Source: Nitzschia sp. pyKryTriq1
Taxonomy: Eukaryota; Bacillariophyta; Bacillariophyceae; Bacillariales; Bacillariaceae
Length of the DNA: 64,000 nt
NCBI GenBank assembly: GCA_956465555.1
Contig: OY101118.1
Coordinates: 3,307,751 to 3,371,750, forward strand
Direction of reading: 5' to 3'
Shown: positions 44,124 to 54,400 of the stretch, piece by piece
How the letters are laid out: every line of letters begins with the position of its first letter
Position numbering within the stretch: position 1 is the first letter of the stretch
Translations under genes and position numbers: made by a program
Notes under the pieces: generated by a model
Database searches by the model: none
What the model was told of the DNA's origin: nothing
The model's input: the letters and a program-made list of their open reading frames with translations, nothing else

Positions 44124-45230
44124 CTAGAGGCCAACATCCCCGTTGCCAAACGTCTTGATGATTTCCTGCAAAATATCCTCGGGAGTGTTACGAAAAAACG
44201 AGGATGCAATCGTTGGCAACTGTGAACGCATCCTTGGTGGACGATGGACCGGCATCGTCATCGGCGATCGTGGTGGGTCGTCTTGACGCAAATCAAAAAG
44301 TCCAGAAGATACCGTGCTTATGCTTCCCATGATAGAGTTGAGGCTTTTATGACGGTTTGCGATGCTGTTTGCTGTCATGGCCATCATGGGCTTGCTCCCT
44401 TCTTGTGGGGTGGTCGTCCTAAAGTCGGCTGTATTCTTGATCGACTCATTTCCAAAGTCGATCAACTCGAACTCCTCCCCGAACTCGGTTCCCGACTCGC
44501 TATCGGACGAGGAGGACGCGTCTTCTTTGAGCATCATCCGCTTTATTGCAGAAGCAGAGGCTGCTGCTTGACCACCACCCGTTTTGCTGATGGATTTCGC
44601 TGCCTTGTTGGTTTTCCCCTTTTTGTTCTTGCTTGAGCCACCAGATTGCTTCTTTGCGGATTTTGCTGCTTTCGATTGCGAAGCAGCAGAATCGTCGACT
44701 GGCGCCAAGGAGCCACCCCCTCCGTTGCCTCCTCGATCCGTTCGATTAATCTTTTCGATAAGATCCAGCCGATTTCGTTCAAAGTTGGGATGGTGATAGC
44801 ACCCTCGAAGAGGTCCCTCGTTTATTCGAATGTATTTGTACATGGATAACCTATAAGAATAATATGAATGATCATGATGATGTCGAGGTAAAAGCATGTA
44901 CAAATGGCTTGTGAGATAATGGTCGGTGTATTAGCCATACTCGAGAGGCGCCACCAGCAGCACTTACTGTCGAAGGAATGATTTATATTGCGAGTGCCGA
45001 CAATACAGAGGCATGACACGGCTTGCGAACTCCTTGTGCTTGTGAACTTTGAACATCTTTCCACAAGGGAGCCACGAGACAATGTGCTCATGCCCGAGTG
45101 ACTCGGCATCGTTCAGCATGTCGTTCAAGCGGAAAGGGAATCGTGATTTCGTGGTGATGATGTCGGCCTCGGCGGGTGCTCGTCCAGGAGCAACTACAAG
45201 TCTTTCATCGTCTTTGTTGGTGATCATCAT
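44124..45230 (-). CDS. Heat shock transcription factor, tandem copy B
   Basis: Exon 1 45230-44968 and exon 2 44850-44124 with a 117-bp intron (GTAAGT...TATAG, phase 2) give 329 residues. Intron place and phase match copy A exactly. The DNA-binding domain is almost identical (PFRLNDMLNDAESLGHEHIV, YKSFLRQ-LSMYKYIRINE). Differences: the N-terminal linker is about 14 residues shorter (AEADIITTKS against AEAGKNSSTKKSPTA...), and a Lys-rich insert (QSGGSSKNKKGKTNKAAK) lengthens the middle. The ATG at 45230 was chosen because it matches copy A (MMITNKDDERLVV); the frame is open further upstream, but that part has no counterpart. The shared C-terminal end is RNTPEDILQEIIKTFGNG. Confidence 0.9.
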
Positions 45231-47206
45231 TGTGAGTTGCAGTGTACTCGTAATATGGAAGTTGATGGTACGATTGACCAGGACGTTTTTGGTTTTATGA
45301 CCTCTAGGAATTGCCCCGGCAAAAAGTGGTGGTGTGGACGAGTGGTACGAGTAGCCAGCGCAGGTTTTTTTGTTTGCTACGATTGTTCTGACATTAAGTT
45401 CAATACACCAGTGCCGAGATATGCCCTGTGACCCACTGTGCTTCAAGCCGACATTGAACAGGTAGTGATAGGTTTTTCGGAACATGATGGAACCTCTAGA
45501 AGAACCAAGTAAGGGCTTTTATAAAAATGAAAACCCTGTTCCTGCGACTTCATCTGAAATAGGGGCTTATTCGTCGGATCAAATGAGGCTTGAGCAGGAA
45601 GAGGAAGGCACTTCTGCTCATGTCCAACAATAATGGAGCAGCGCTTACAAGTATATACATTACGTCGTTTCTGAACCCGGTTAATTAAGCATTACTATCG
45701 TCGAAGTGGAAAACAGTAGCCCTTTGAAATATAGATCGAGAAGCTTTTTGGTGGTTTCTGAACTAAATTAATTAACCATTAGAGTCGTTTTGTTGAAGCT
45801 GCGGACAAACAGATTTTCCGAAATTCACACGAACCTTGGATTCAAGAATTAATGGAAACTGACGAACTTGCGAACTATGCATACTTGCAAATCCCAACCC
45901 CAACTACTTAGAGTCCTACTTAAAGTCCTTGTGTTCTTTATCCTGCATGTTAAATATATCCCATTCGCAGTTGTTGTTCTTAAAAGGTTTTGTCGTACGA
46001 TTTCGGACTTTTAGTGCACTCATTCTTTTTTCCCGATCGTGAGGCTGCGTCCTTCATTGAACTTCTCTACTCGTATGTAAGGGCTCTAGCCATAGATGAA
46101 GCCGAGATTCACTTTAGAAGCGCCGAGATTCACAAAACCGAAACTAACTAACTACCCACCGTCGTTCTGCATCCGCCACCAGGTGCAGTACCTACCTGGT
46201 ACCTTGTACCGGTACCAACCAGGACCTGGTAGTGGACGTGGACCGTGGACCTGACATCGGACCGTCGTCTGGACATGACACAGCACGGTCGTGATTTACC
46301 GGTACAAGTAGTGTACCGTACAGTGCCAGCAGGGGTACCAGTACCGCACAGTACAAGTACTCCTACTACTCTACCAGTAGCTACTACTTTCTACTAGCTA
46401 CTAGTAGAGCTAGTAGTAGGTAGTAGTCGTAGTAGTAGCTTCCGGTAGAGCAATACTGGAGTACTGTAGTTACGCACTCCACTCGGCGACAAACTGCCAC
46501 GAGACGCTACAAGCAGTAGGGCCATACAGAACTCTACTACTGTACTAGTAGAGTACTCTACTACTAGCCGTCATCAGCCTGCCTCTCTACTACTCTCTAC
46601 CGGTACCTGGTACCGAAACAAGTACAATCCTGGTAGAACTACTACTACTCTCTACTAGCTAGTAGAGTAGTAAAGGTAGTGCCTACTACTACCTAGTAGC
46701 TAGCTACTACTGGTGGCAGTTCACAAATACACTAGCTAGCTCTCTCTAGTGGTCGGCCAGACAGGTACTATATAAGACTCAATATAGTACCTATTATAGT
46801 ACCCATCAATGTCTTTGCATTCCTTTTCTTTTCAAATGACGATGATGCGATTGTCATGCATTCATGAAGCCTACATGAGCCAAATCATAGGTGCATAGAA
46901 AACCGTTAACTACAGAGCCAGCCTAGCTATGAGTTCGCCATCGTACCGATATAGTACCCATCGTAGTTACGTACAGACTAGGGACAGACCGGTACGATAT
47001 AGTACCGCGTACCTGTCTGGCCGACCACTAGTAGCTACAGTGCACTTTTTCGCAGCTTTACTACTAACGTCTACTAGTTAGAAGAGAATCCTATTTATAC
47101 TAAACACATAATCCATTCTATAGATTCTCTCAGTCCAGCAGGACTGGGAACAGCGCTTCCACGTGATGACGGTTTGTCTGTTGGTAGTCAGGCGACAAAC
47201 GTTTAG
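45231..47206. other. Long low-complexity spacer
   Basis: First 300 bases are the leader region of HSF copy B. From about 46170 to 47080 the DNA is nearly all permutations of TAC/GTA/CTA/TAG with many ACTAGT, GGTACC and ACCGGT palindromes. No gene recognised. Confidence 0.45.
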
Positions 47207-50200
47207 CTAACCCGCTACTATATAGCGTGCCGCCACAACGGCTAGAAGGGCTACCAGCAGGGTCAGCAACAGAAGCATGACGCCCGGTCTCTCAAGTAGT
47301 GTTGCTCGTTGCGCGAAAGATTTGCTTCCGTAGGTGTAGGCTACCGATTCCAAGTATGGAGACTTGGTTCGTACCGCCAACCATCGGAGAAGCTTTGTCT
47401 CCAAGTTGTGGCCTCGTCCTGAGCTTGCATTCAATGACACTGCTTGGCAGTAGTGTTGTCGATAAATTTGGGCCTCCTCGACAATGTCATCCAAAGAGTA
47501 GTACAATGTATCGTCCCTCCCCTTCTTGTCCGACGAGTGAAACGAAACCCATCCCAGAGGATCGCTTTGTCTTGTACTATCGAGAATGCCCAAGTCCCTC
47601 CAAGTGCCATCCATTCGACGATGGGCAATTTTCGTCTCACCGTCACGGGCGCTCACCAAGTAGAGCCGGCTATGGTCGAATCCAACCAGTGCCACGAGCT
47701 CAATTGTGGCAGGATCCTCGACATGGGCATGACTGGCGTAGTCATCCAAAGAAGCGCATATCGGCGTCTCGGAAAAATAGCGTCTTTCTTCATCCGTTAG
47801 TTCAGCATCGGCTCGTAGAAAAGGACGACGCATGAAGTAGTCGGCAATCGTCGACTTGTAAGAAGACCGGGAGAGGCGGACACTCTTGAGAAGGCCTGTC
47901 GATGGAAGTGGCCATTCCTTCAAAAGTCTGGGGGACAAAGAATCGGAAATCGCGATCGACGATGAACTGATCGAACTTTCTTGAGCCCCCACCTTGGACG
48001 GCGGCGGCTGGCTACGAGCCGCCATGATGATTTGGACGTTCTGTTCTTTGAGAGCACGATTCTTGGCCTCCAACTTGGCAAACAAGAGACGTAGCTTTTC
48101 ATGTTTCGTGGTTAGCTTGCGATACTTCTCTTCCATTCCAATTAATTCTTTCGACAAGGCCTGGATAGTCTTGACGGCGCGTTCGTTTTGCGACGCAAGC
48201 TTGTTGCGAGCAATGGCGTCGTCCGTTTCGGTGGAATGCATTTCTTGACTGAGATCTTGGAGTTGAGCTTCCAATCGTCGGGCTTTGAGTACTGTCGAAT
48301 GAGGATCTGGATCGATTTGGTTGATGGTCGAGGTCGTCGAAAGGCCTCCAGGACTCGCTCCAGGAGTCTTGGAGCGAGCCGGTGATCCGGCTGGAGTTTC
48401 CAGTGCATCCTCGGATGCTCCTTGCGACGACAACTGTTCTTGTAGAGCGGACTGAGACATTTCCAGCTTGATGATCTGTCCTTGCAATTCCTTGATAGTA
48501 GCAGCACTGTCCGTAAGCTCCTTGGAAAGGGACTGCTGCGTTTCCAATGATACTTCCAAATTGTGCTGTGTCAACGCTTTCTCCTGCTTGAGCGAAGCCA
48601 TGCGCTCAGCGGCCAACTGTAGTCGGGCTTCGAGGTCCTTTGTCGCACTGTTGCTGGCGACGTGGTCATTCGATGGACTCTTGGCCGCCACGGAACGCAA
48701 AGCCGAGGTCTCTTTCTCCAAGGATTCCACTTTGGATTGCCAAGCTTCCACCTTTTCGCTATGCGATTGAATTTTAACTTGATATTCTTGCAGATTCCGT
48801 TCTTGGGATTGGATGAGCTGTTCTAGTTCCTTCAAACGACCATCTCGCTCCGACAGTTTGTCTTGTAAAAGTCGAATCGATGTATGTTGTTCTTGCGCAT
48901 CCCTGGCTTGTTGCAATTGGGCCTTGGCGAGAGAGTCTTCGGCTTGGACACGCAACTTGCGTTCTTCTTCCAATGCCTTTTCCCCTTGAAGACGATTCGA
49001 TTGCTGTTGTTGATCCAATAGTGCCGATGCCTGCTGCTGGAATTCCAACAGGGAGAGTTTAGCATCTTCACTCTTGGTCTGCCATTCCAAGCGTTCTTTT
49101 TCGACATTTTTCAACCGCTCTTCCAATTGGATATTCGCAATGGTCGTATCGTCGTTTTCCTTTTGTAACCGGTCGATTTTCGCCTGTAGTTGAGCAACAG
49201 ATGGAGTTGCTGCTGCTACTGATGATGACAATGAACTCGGACTCGAGACTGAAGCCGCACCCGTCGGACTTGAAACAGCAGATGCTGCTGCTGCGGCGGC
49301 TGCAGTATCCAATTCGTCCGAGTAGCGATCATCGTTATTATTGACAACCTTTTGAATCCCTTCGAGCTGCTGTTCCAATAGTTTCTTTTGCATTTTTAGA
49401 TCGGCAATGGTCTTTTCCAAGTGCGTGTCTTTGACCAGCCGTTTGGTCAAGTCCACCAGTGGTTGCAAGGTATCACGAACGATCCCATGGTGGCTGCCGA
49501 GAAGATTCGATTCCAGTTCCAAGGCTGCTTCGAAATGCTGTTGCGCTTGGGAGACACGCCCTTGATCCAATGCGGTTTGCCCCAAATATTGTTCTTGCAC
49601 GGATTTCAACACCACTGAAGTACAGTAGAGTTGTACGGATTCCGCCGAATAAGAGCTGCCAGCACCAACAGCATTAGCACCCGCATGTTTGTACGTTTGC
49701 AATACTTGTTGCATACGTTCCAACGTAGTGGGCACGTCTGGATGAGCATCGCGATGATGCACCGTTTGGGTCGTAAAGACCAAAAGGGCTTGTCGGTACC
49801 AGTACATGGCGCGATCGAGCTCATTGAGCTTGAAGCAACAAAAGGCGCGCTTTCCCATAATGGTGGCATGGGTCGGATCCGGAAAGATCGTCATTGCTTC
49901 TTGATAATAATCAATTGCCTGGGAGTACTCTCGATGCCTCAGTCGAGCATCTCCCAACGTTTCCAATCGAATGGATTCGTACAAATTGGAAAGATACTGC
50001 TTGATAGAGTCCGCATTGCTCGACGACGAGGAAGACGCTGATGCTGATGATGCTGCTGACTTTTGTTGATGCAGCAGTACCCATCGAATGGCTGCAATGG
50101 CTTCTTGCGTCGACTCATGAGACGGGCCGAGTAGTACCAGTCGAATCCGGGCGGTTTGGACAAAGGCTTGCAGCGCTTGGGGATATGTTTCGGCATTGTG

Positions 50201-50590
50201 CTTTCGGATAAAGCCCAGCCAGTAGTACGTCTTGGCCGTGAGCGAATGGTACGTGCCCAACAAGGTCTCGAGGAGTTGCAAGGCGTGTTCGAATTCGGCC
50301 ACTGCTTTGGTAGCATTGCCATCGCGGGTCCAGTATTGACGACCGCGAGCACAAACCGCGGACGCCTCTTCCAGACGCCGCTGATGATTTTGATTTTGAT
50401 TTTGATTATTACTATCCGGCTGGTCTTGAGAGGAAGACGAAGACATAGTTTTATCGGCGGTATTCTTCACAATAAGTCTCCCTCCTTTGTTGTTGTTGTT
50501 GTTGTTGTTGCTGCTGATGCTCTTGGAGGGCGACCCCGGCGGGCTGGTTACCAGAGCTCGGCGGCTCATACGGATCGGGGAATTGGGCAT
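47207..50590 (-). CDS. TPR and coiled-coil protein with C-terminal membrane anchor
   Basis: 1127 residues, single exon. Layout: Ser/Asn low-complexity head (1-75); TPR-like helical repeats (about 75-160, LEEASAVCARGRQYWTRDGN through YYWLGFIRKH; and about 205-290, LGDARLRHREYSQAIDYYQE through RAFCCFKLNELDRAMYWYRQ); a third pair near 320-375; a long heptad-rich coiled coil (about 380-850) with many Glu/Lys/Gln/Leu; a probable globular C-terminal domain (about 880-1080, with IADYFMRRPFLRADAELTDE and ELVALVGFDHSRLYL). It ends in a single hydrophobic segment (VMLLLLTLLVALLAVVAARY) two residues from the end. This is a tail-anchored layout with the protein body in the cytosol, as in tethers and golgins. 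It is divergent from the LRR gene across an 871-bp spacer. Confidence 0.82.
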   Translation of the reverse strand: MPNSPIRMSRRALVTSPPGSPSKSISSNNNNNNNKGGRLIVKNTADKTMSSSSSQDQPDSNNQNQNQNHQRRLEEASAVCARGRQYWTRDGNATKAVAEFEHALQLLETLLGTYHSLTAKTYYWLGFIRKHNAETYPQALQAFVQTARIRLVLLGPSHESTQEAIAAIRWVLLHQQKSAASSASASSSSSSNADSIKQYLSNLYESIRLETLGDARLRHREYSQAIDYYQEAMTIFPDPTHATIMGKRAFCCFKLNELDRAMYWYRQALLVFTTQTVHHRDAHPDVPTTLERMQQVLQTYKHAGANAVGAGSSYSAESVQLYCTSVVLKSVQEQYLGQTALDQGRVSQAQQHFEAALELESNLLGSHHGIVRDTLQPLVDLTKRLVKDTHLEKTIADLKMQKKLLEQQLEGIQKVVNNNDDRYSDELDTAAAAAAASAVSSPTGAASVSSPSSLSSSVAAATPSVAQLQAKIDRLQKENDDTTIANIQLEERLKNVEKERLEWQTKSEDAKLSLLEFQQQASALLDQQQQSNRLQGEKALEEERKLRVQAEDSLAKAQLQQARDAQEQHTSIRLLQDKLSERDGRLKELEQLIQSQERNLQEYQVKIQSHSEKVEAWQSKVESLEKETSALRSVAAKSPSNDHVASNSATKDLEARLQLAAERMASLKQEKALTQHNLEVSLETQQSLSKELTDSAATIKELQGQIIKLEMSQSALQEQLSSQGASEDALETPAGSPARSKTPGASPGGLSTTSTINQIDPDPHSTVLKARRLEAQLQDLSQEMHSTETDDAIARNKLASQNERAVKTIQALSKELIGMEEKYRKLTTKHEKLRLLFAKLEAKNRALKEQNVQIIMAARSQPPPSKVGAQESSISSSSIAISDSLSPRLLKEWPLPSTGLLKSVRLSRSSYKSTIADYFMRRPFLRADAELTDEERRYFSETPICASLDDYASHAHVEDPATIELVALVGFDHSRLYLVSARDGETKIAHRRMDGTWRDLGILDSTRQSDPLGWVSFHSSDKKGRDDTLYYSLDDIVEEAQIYRQHYCQAVSLNASSGRGHNLETKLLRWLAVRTKSPYLESVAYTYGSKSFAQRATLLERPGVMLLLLTLLVALLAVVAARYIVAG

Positions 50591-51461
50591 GCTGTATAGT
50601 CTACAGTACTGTGTATGATGTTGGTCTTTTGGCGCTGCTGCTGCTTCTCCTTCTGCTTCTGCTACACCTCTACGTATTAGCCTTTAGCCTTTAGTCTGTA
50701 TGTAGTCCTGCGGCTGCAACTCTAGTAGACTAATGAGACAGCTACTGTAGCGACAAGAGGCAATGCCGATCGATGGAGTACTTGTACTACCGGTACGTAG
50801 TATCGCAACACAACAACGACATCAATGACACAACAGCAGAGTGCGATAAACGCATTACGTACTGTTCTGTTAGTTAGTCGAATGAATAACACGGCGCGCA
50901 TCATTGTTCAGTGTTCTTTCGTACGTACCGGTATTTATTGTTGTACCAGGTATCGATCGATAAGAAGTCGTAGTATCGACGGAAGAGCGAGCGGGCTCGC
51001 TTTTGCTGCATGCCATGCATGCTTGCCTGCGCGCTAGCGTGACGTCTTTGGTTTGACGTCATCATGACATGATGACGTCCGTCGTAAGCCTTTGCGCACG
51101 CGCCCCTCTGCTTGCGGGCGCTGCCGCGTCCTCTTCGCCAAAAAACCCAAAAACGAAGAATCATCATCATCCTCTTCTTTACTTTATACTTTACTTTGCG
51201 CACCTCGTCGCTCTCATCCAATATCGTCTATCGCGAGTGTTCTCACCTCACCTCTGTTCTTTCTCGTTGCTCTATATACAATGCCATGCATCTTCGGATT
51301 TTATGGCATACCCCCGCAACATCACAACGTAAACGTCCAAGTTCGTTATGCTCTCATTTCAGTTCAGTTCAGTTCAGTTCAGTTCAGTTCAGTTCATTTT
51401 TAAATTGTCTGTGAACTAAAAGAAGATTACAGTGTTATAAAAATAAAAGAGAGGAAGGATC
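50591..51461. promoter_or_regulatory. Divergent spacer (shared promoter region) of TPR and LRR genes
   Basis: Contains three GACGTC cores at 51041-51046, 51055-51060 and 51074-51079. Further on are a CG-rich stretch and a TTCAG pentamer array (about 51358-51392) just upstream of the LRR start. No gene seen in it. Confidence 0.5.
51055..51079. promoter_or_regulatory. Perfect 12-bp inverted repeat with CRE/bZIP-type cores
   Basis: GACGTCATCATG, one A, then CATGATGACGTC. Together with TGACGTC at 51040-51046, this gives three bZIP/CRE-like cores within 40 bases. TGACGT/ACGTCA are known CO2/cAMP-response elements in the promoter of a diatom carbonic anhydrase gene; relevance here is inference. 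Confidence 0.6.
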
Positions 51462-54400
51462 ATGCTGACGGTAGAACAAGTCACGAATGATGATGCGAAC
51501 GAGGAGGCGTTTGTCGACGAGCCCATTGACTACGTTGATGATGAGCCAGCCAAAGATGAGACTATTACTGCCATCATGAGTACTACTCGTACTGCTACTA
51601 GCCGAGGGGCGCTAGGTGAAGACGAAGAAGACGCCGTGTCATCCCTTCCGATCACCACCAACCATATCGTTCCTATTGCTCGTGCTGGTGCTGCTGGCAG
51701 CTATTACACCAAGCTCTTTGTGCTCTTGTTGATCGTCACAGTGATGGTACTTGGAGTGACGTTGGGTGTGATGCTTCAGTCGAATGAGAAGAAAGAGAAG
51801 GCTGCTGCTGCTGCTGCTGCTGCTTCTTCCATCACTGCATCACCCATCGCTTCTCCTACTCTCGCTCCGATCAATAATGACAAGCCTCCGTCGGGAATGA
51901 GTCGTGAAGAGTATCTCGAGTCATTTGCAATGAGATGGAGCGGCAATAATGGTGATGGTGGTAATGCGGTACGAGAGGATGGATCTCCGGCGCAGCAAGC
52001 CTTGGAATGGCTCATTACGACAGATCCTGTCCAGTTGGGCAAGGATTCGGATCGAAGGGATATCCGTCAGCGTTATATTGGTGCCGTGATTTATTTTGCC
52101 ACGCAAGGACAGTTCTGGGAACAACCACGGCGGCATCAACGGCGGCGGGATCGACGCACGAGTACGAGTACAAATACAACAAGTACTAGTACTAGTACTA
52201 GTACTCGAGAGCAACAGCGACAGCTTCAAACGCCCCAACAACTCTTTGGATTTTTATCAGGAGAAGAAGTTTGTAGCTGGCACGAATTCGATAGTGGACT
52301 CTTTTGTGATGAGGAAGGAAACATTCAGACCATATCCTTGTGTACGTACCTGTACCTCCTCTAATACTAATGTTGTGAGCGTGGTGGATCGTGTCGTTCT
52401 ACAATAATTGAGCTTTCCTCACAATTAATTGTTCCTTCTCTTTTTTTTCGTCATCATTATTTGTCTCATCCAAATAATAATACGTAACAGACGGACTCAA
52501 ATTACGAGGTACATTCCCTGCCGAGATTGGTCATCTTACCGATTTGATCACGATCGATATGAGCAATAATGAAATCGGTGGAAGTCTTCCCTCGACTCTG
52601 GCACTCTTGACCAAATTACAAACGCTCGACTTGCGTCCCAACAACATCGTCGGATCCATCCCCACCCAACTAGGACTACTCGCTCAATCATTAATGGTAC
52701 TCAATTTGGGTCGCAACAACTTGACGGGTACACTTCCTACCCAATTGGGCAATCTATTTCGATTGACGACGTTGCATCTGGGTGGAAATGCCCTCAAGAG
52801 TTCCCTTCCGACGCAGATTGGAGGAATGATCGCCTTGACCAGTCTCCGAATCGATGAAAATCAATTCCATGGAACCTTGCCGACTCAACTGGGAATGCTT
52901 CTCAATCTCAATGATTTACGATTCTTTCAAAACCAATTCACAGGAAATCTGATTCCTGACCACATTGGAATGTTGACCTTGTTGACGGATTTGCATGCCG
53001 ACGGGAATCTCTTGAAGGGACCCTTGCCGACGAAAGAATTGGGAACCAACTTGATCCGCATGCAAGAATTGAGATTGGCGGACAATCAATTTACGGGACG
53101 AATACCTACGGAATTCGGTCTCATGCCCTTGCAACATTTGGATTTGTGTACGTATTACAAGCTACAACAGCAGCAGCAGCAGCCGCAGCAGCAAGGCTCA
53201 ATGCCGACAAAAAGGTACTCACTCTCGTGTTCTCTGTTTCTTGTCCTCGCGCACGCTTCATCGGCCTCCAGCGAAAAATCGTCTCACCGGTCCCGTCCCT
53301 GAATCGCTTGGGAATTTGGATTCCTTGTTTTCCATTACCTTGTCCGACAATGCTCTTACGGGACAGATTCCGGCTGGATTCGGAAAGAACACTCGTTTGG
53401 ATGATATATATCTTCACAACAATGGCTTTACCGGCAGCTTGGATTCGATATTCTGCAATACCGGTCATCCGTTCGAGAATCTTCAGGCGGATTGCAGAGG
53501 ACCAAATCCTGAAATCGAATGCCCGTGTTGTACGTTATGCTGCTACCCAGATGGCTCGGCTTGTGCTCCCAACACACAAGCACCCGTGGCCATGCCGACG
53601 CATCCTCCAGCAGTGGGCCAATCGCGCTTTGACCAACTCGTCACTATTTTGGAACCGATCTCGGGAACGACCGTCTTTTCGGATTCCTCGTCGCCCCAAT
53701 ACAAGGCCGCATGGTGGCTAGCATCCATGGATGGTCACAATGTCGACTTTGCGACTGAAGTCTTTGACAAGGTCGCTCAACGATATATTCTGGCCGTCGT
53801 GTTTTATGCTCTTGATGGAGAAAACTGGAAGCTTCGACACCACTACGTGACGGACCTCACTACATGTCTTTGGCGATATGTGACGTGCAATGCCGAAGGG
53901 CTCCTCATTCAGATTGATTTGGGAAACAACAATCTTGCTGGATCCATTCCCGCCGAAATTGGATTCATTCCCAATCTAGAAGAGCTCATTCTCGATTCCA
54001 ACCTTCTTACTGGCAGCATTCCATCATCGATCTTTCAACTGTCGTCACAGCTGACTCATCTCTCGTTGCGCCATAACGACCTAGTCGGTCCGATTCCTAC
54101 CGAGATTGGACAGCTTGGCCTTTGTCAGTTGATGGACTTGTGTAAGTATTATTACACTCCTCGTTCTGTATCGTATGCGAATCGAATCAATCAACAGTCG
54201 ACTTTACGATCGAATGAATGAATCCTTGAAACTTACCCCGTCTGATTCTTCTTTCAATACTATCTGCTTGGCACTGTTGTATCATTCTTCAGCCAACAAT
54301 GAATTGATTGGTACAGTTCCATCGCGAATCAGTAGCATGGTCGCTTTGGAGCAACTCTACCTGGGTACGTATACCGAACGTATTTTGCCGTTGCCGTTGC

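Noticed and set aside
45231-45485. Upstream in-frame extension of HSF copy B (85 codons)
   Set aside because: No counterpart in copy A, whose start at MMITNKDD matches exactly; likely leader.
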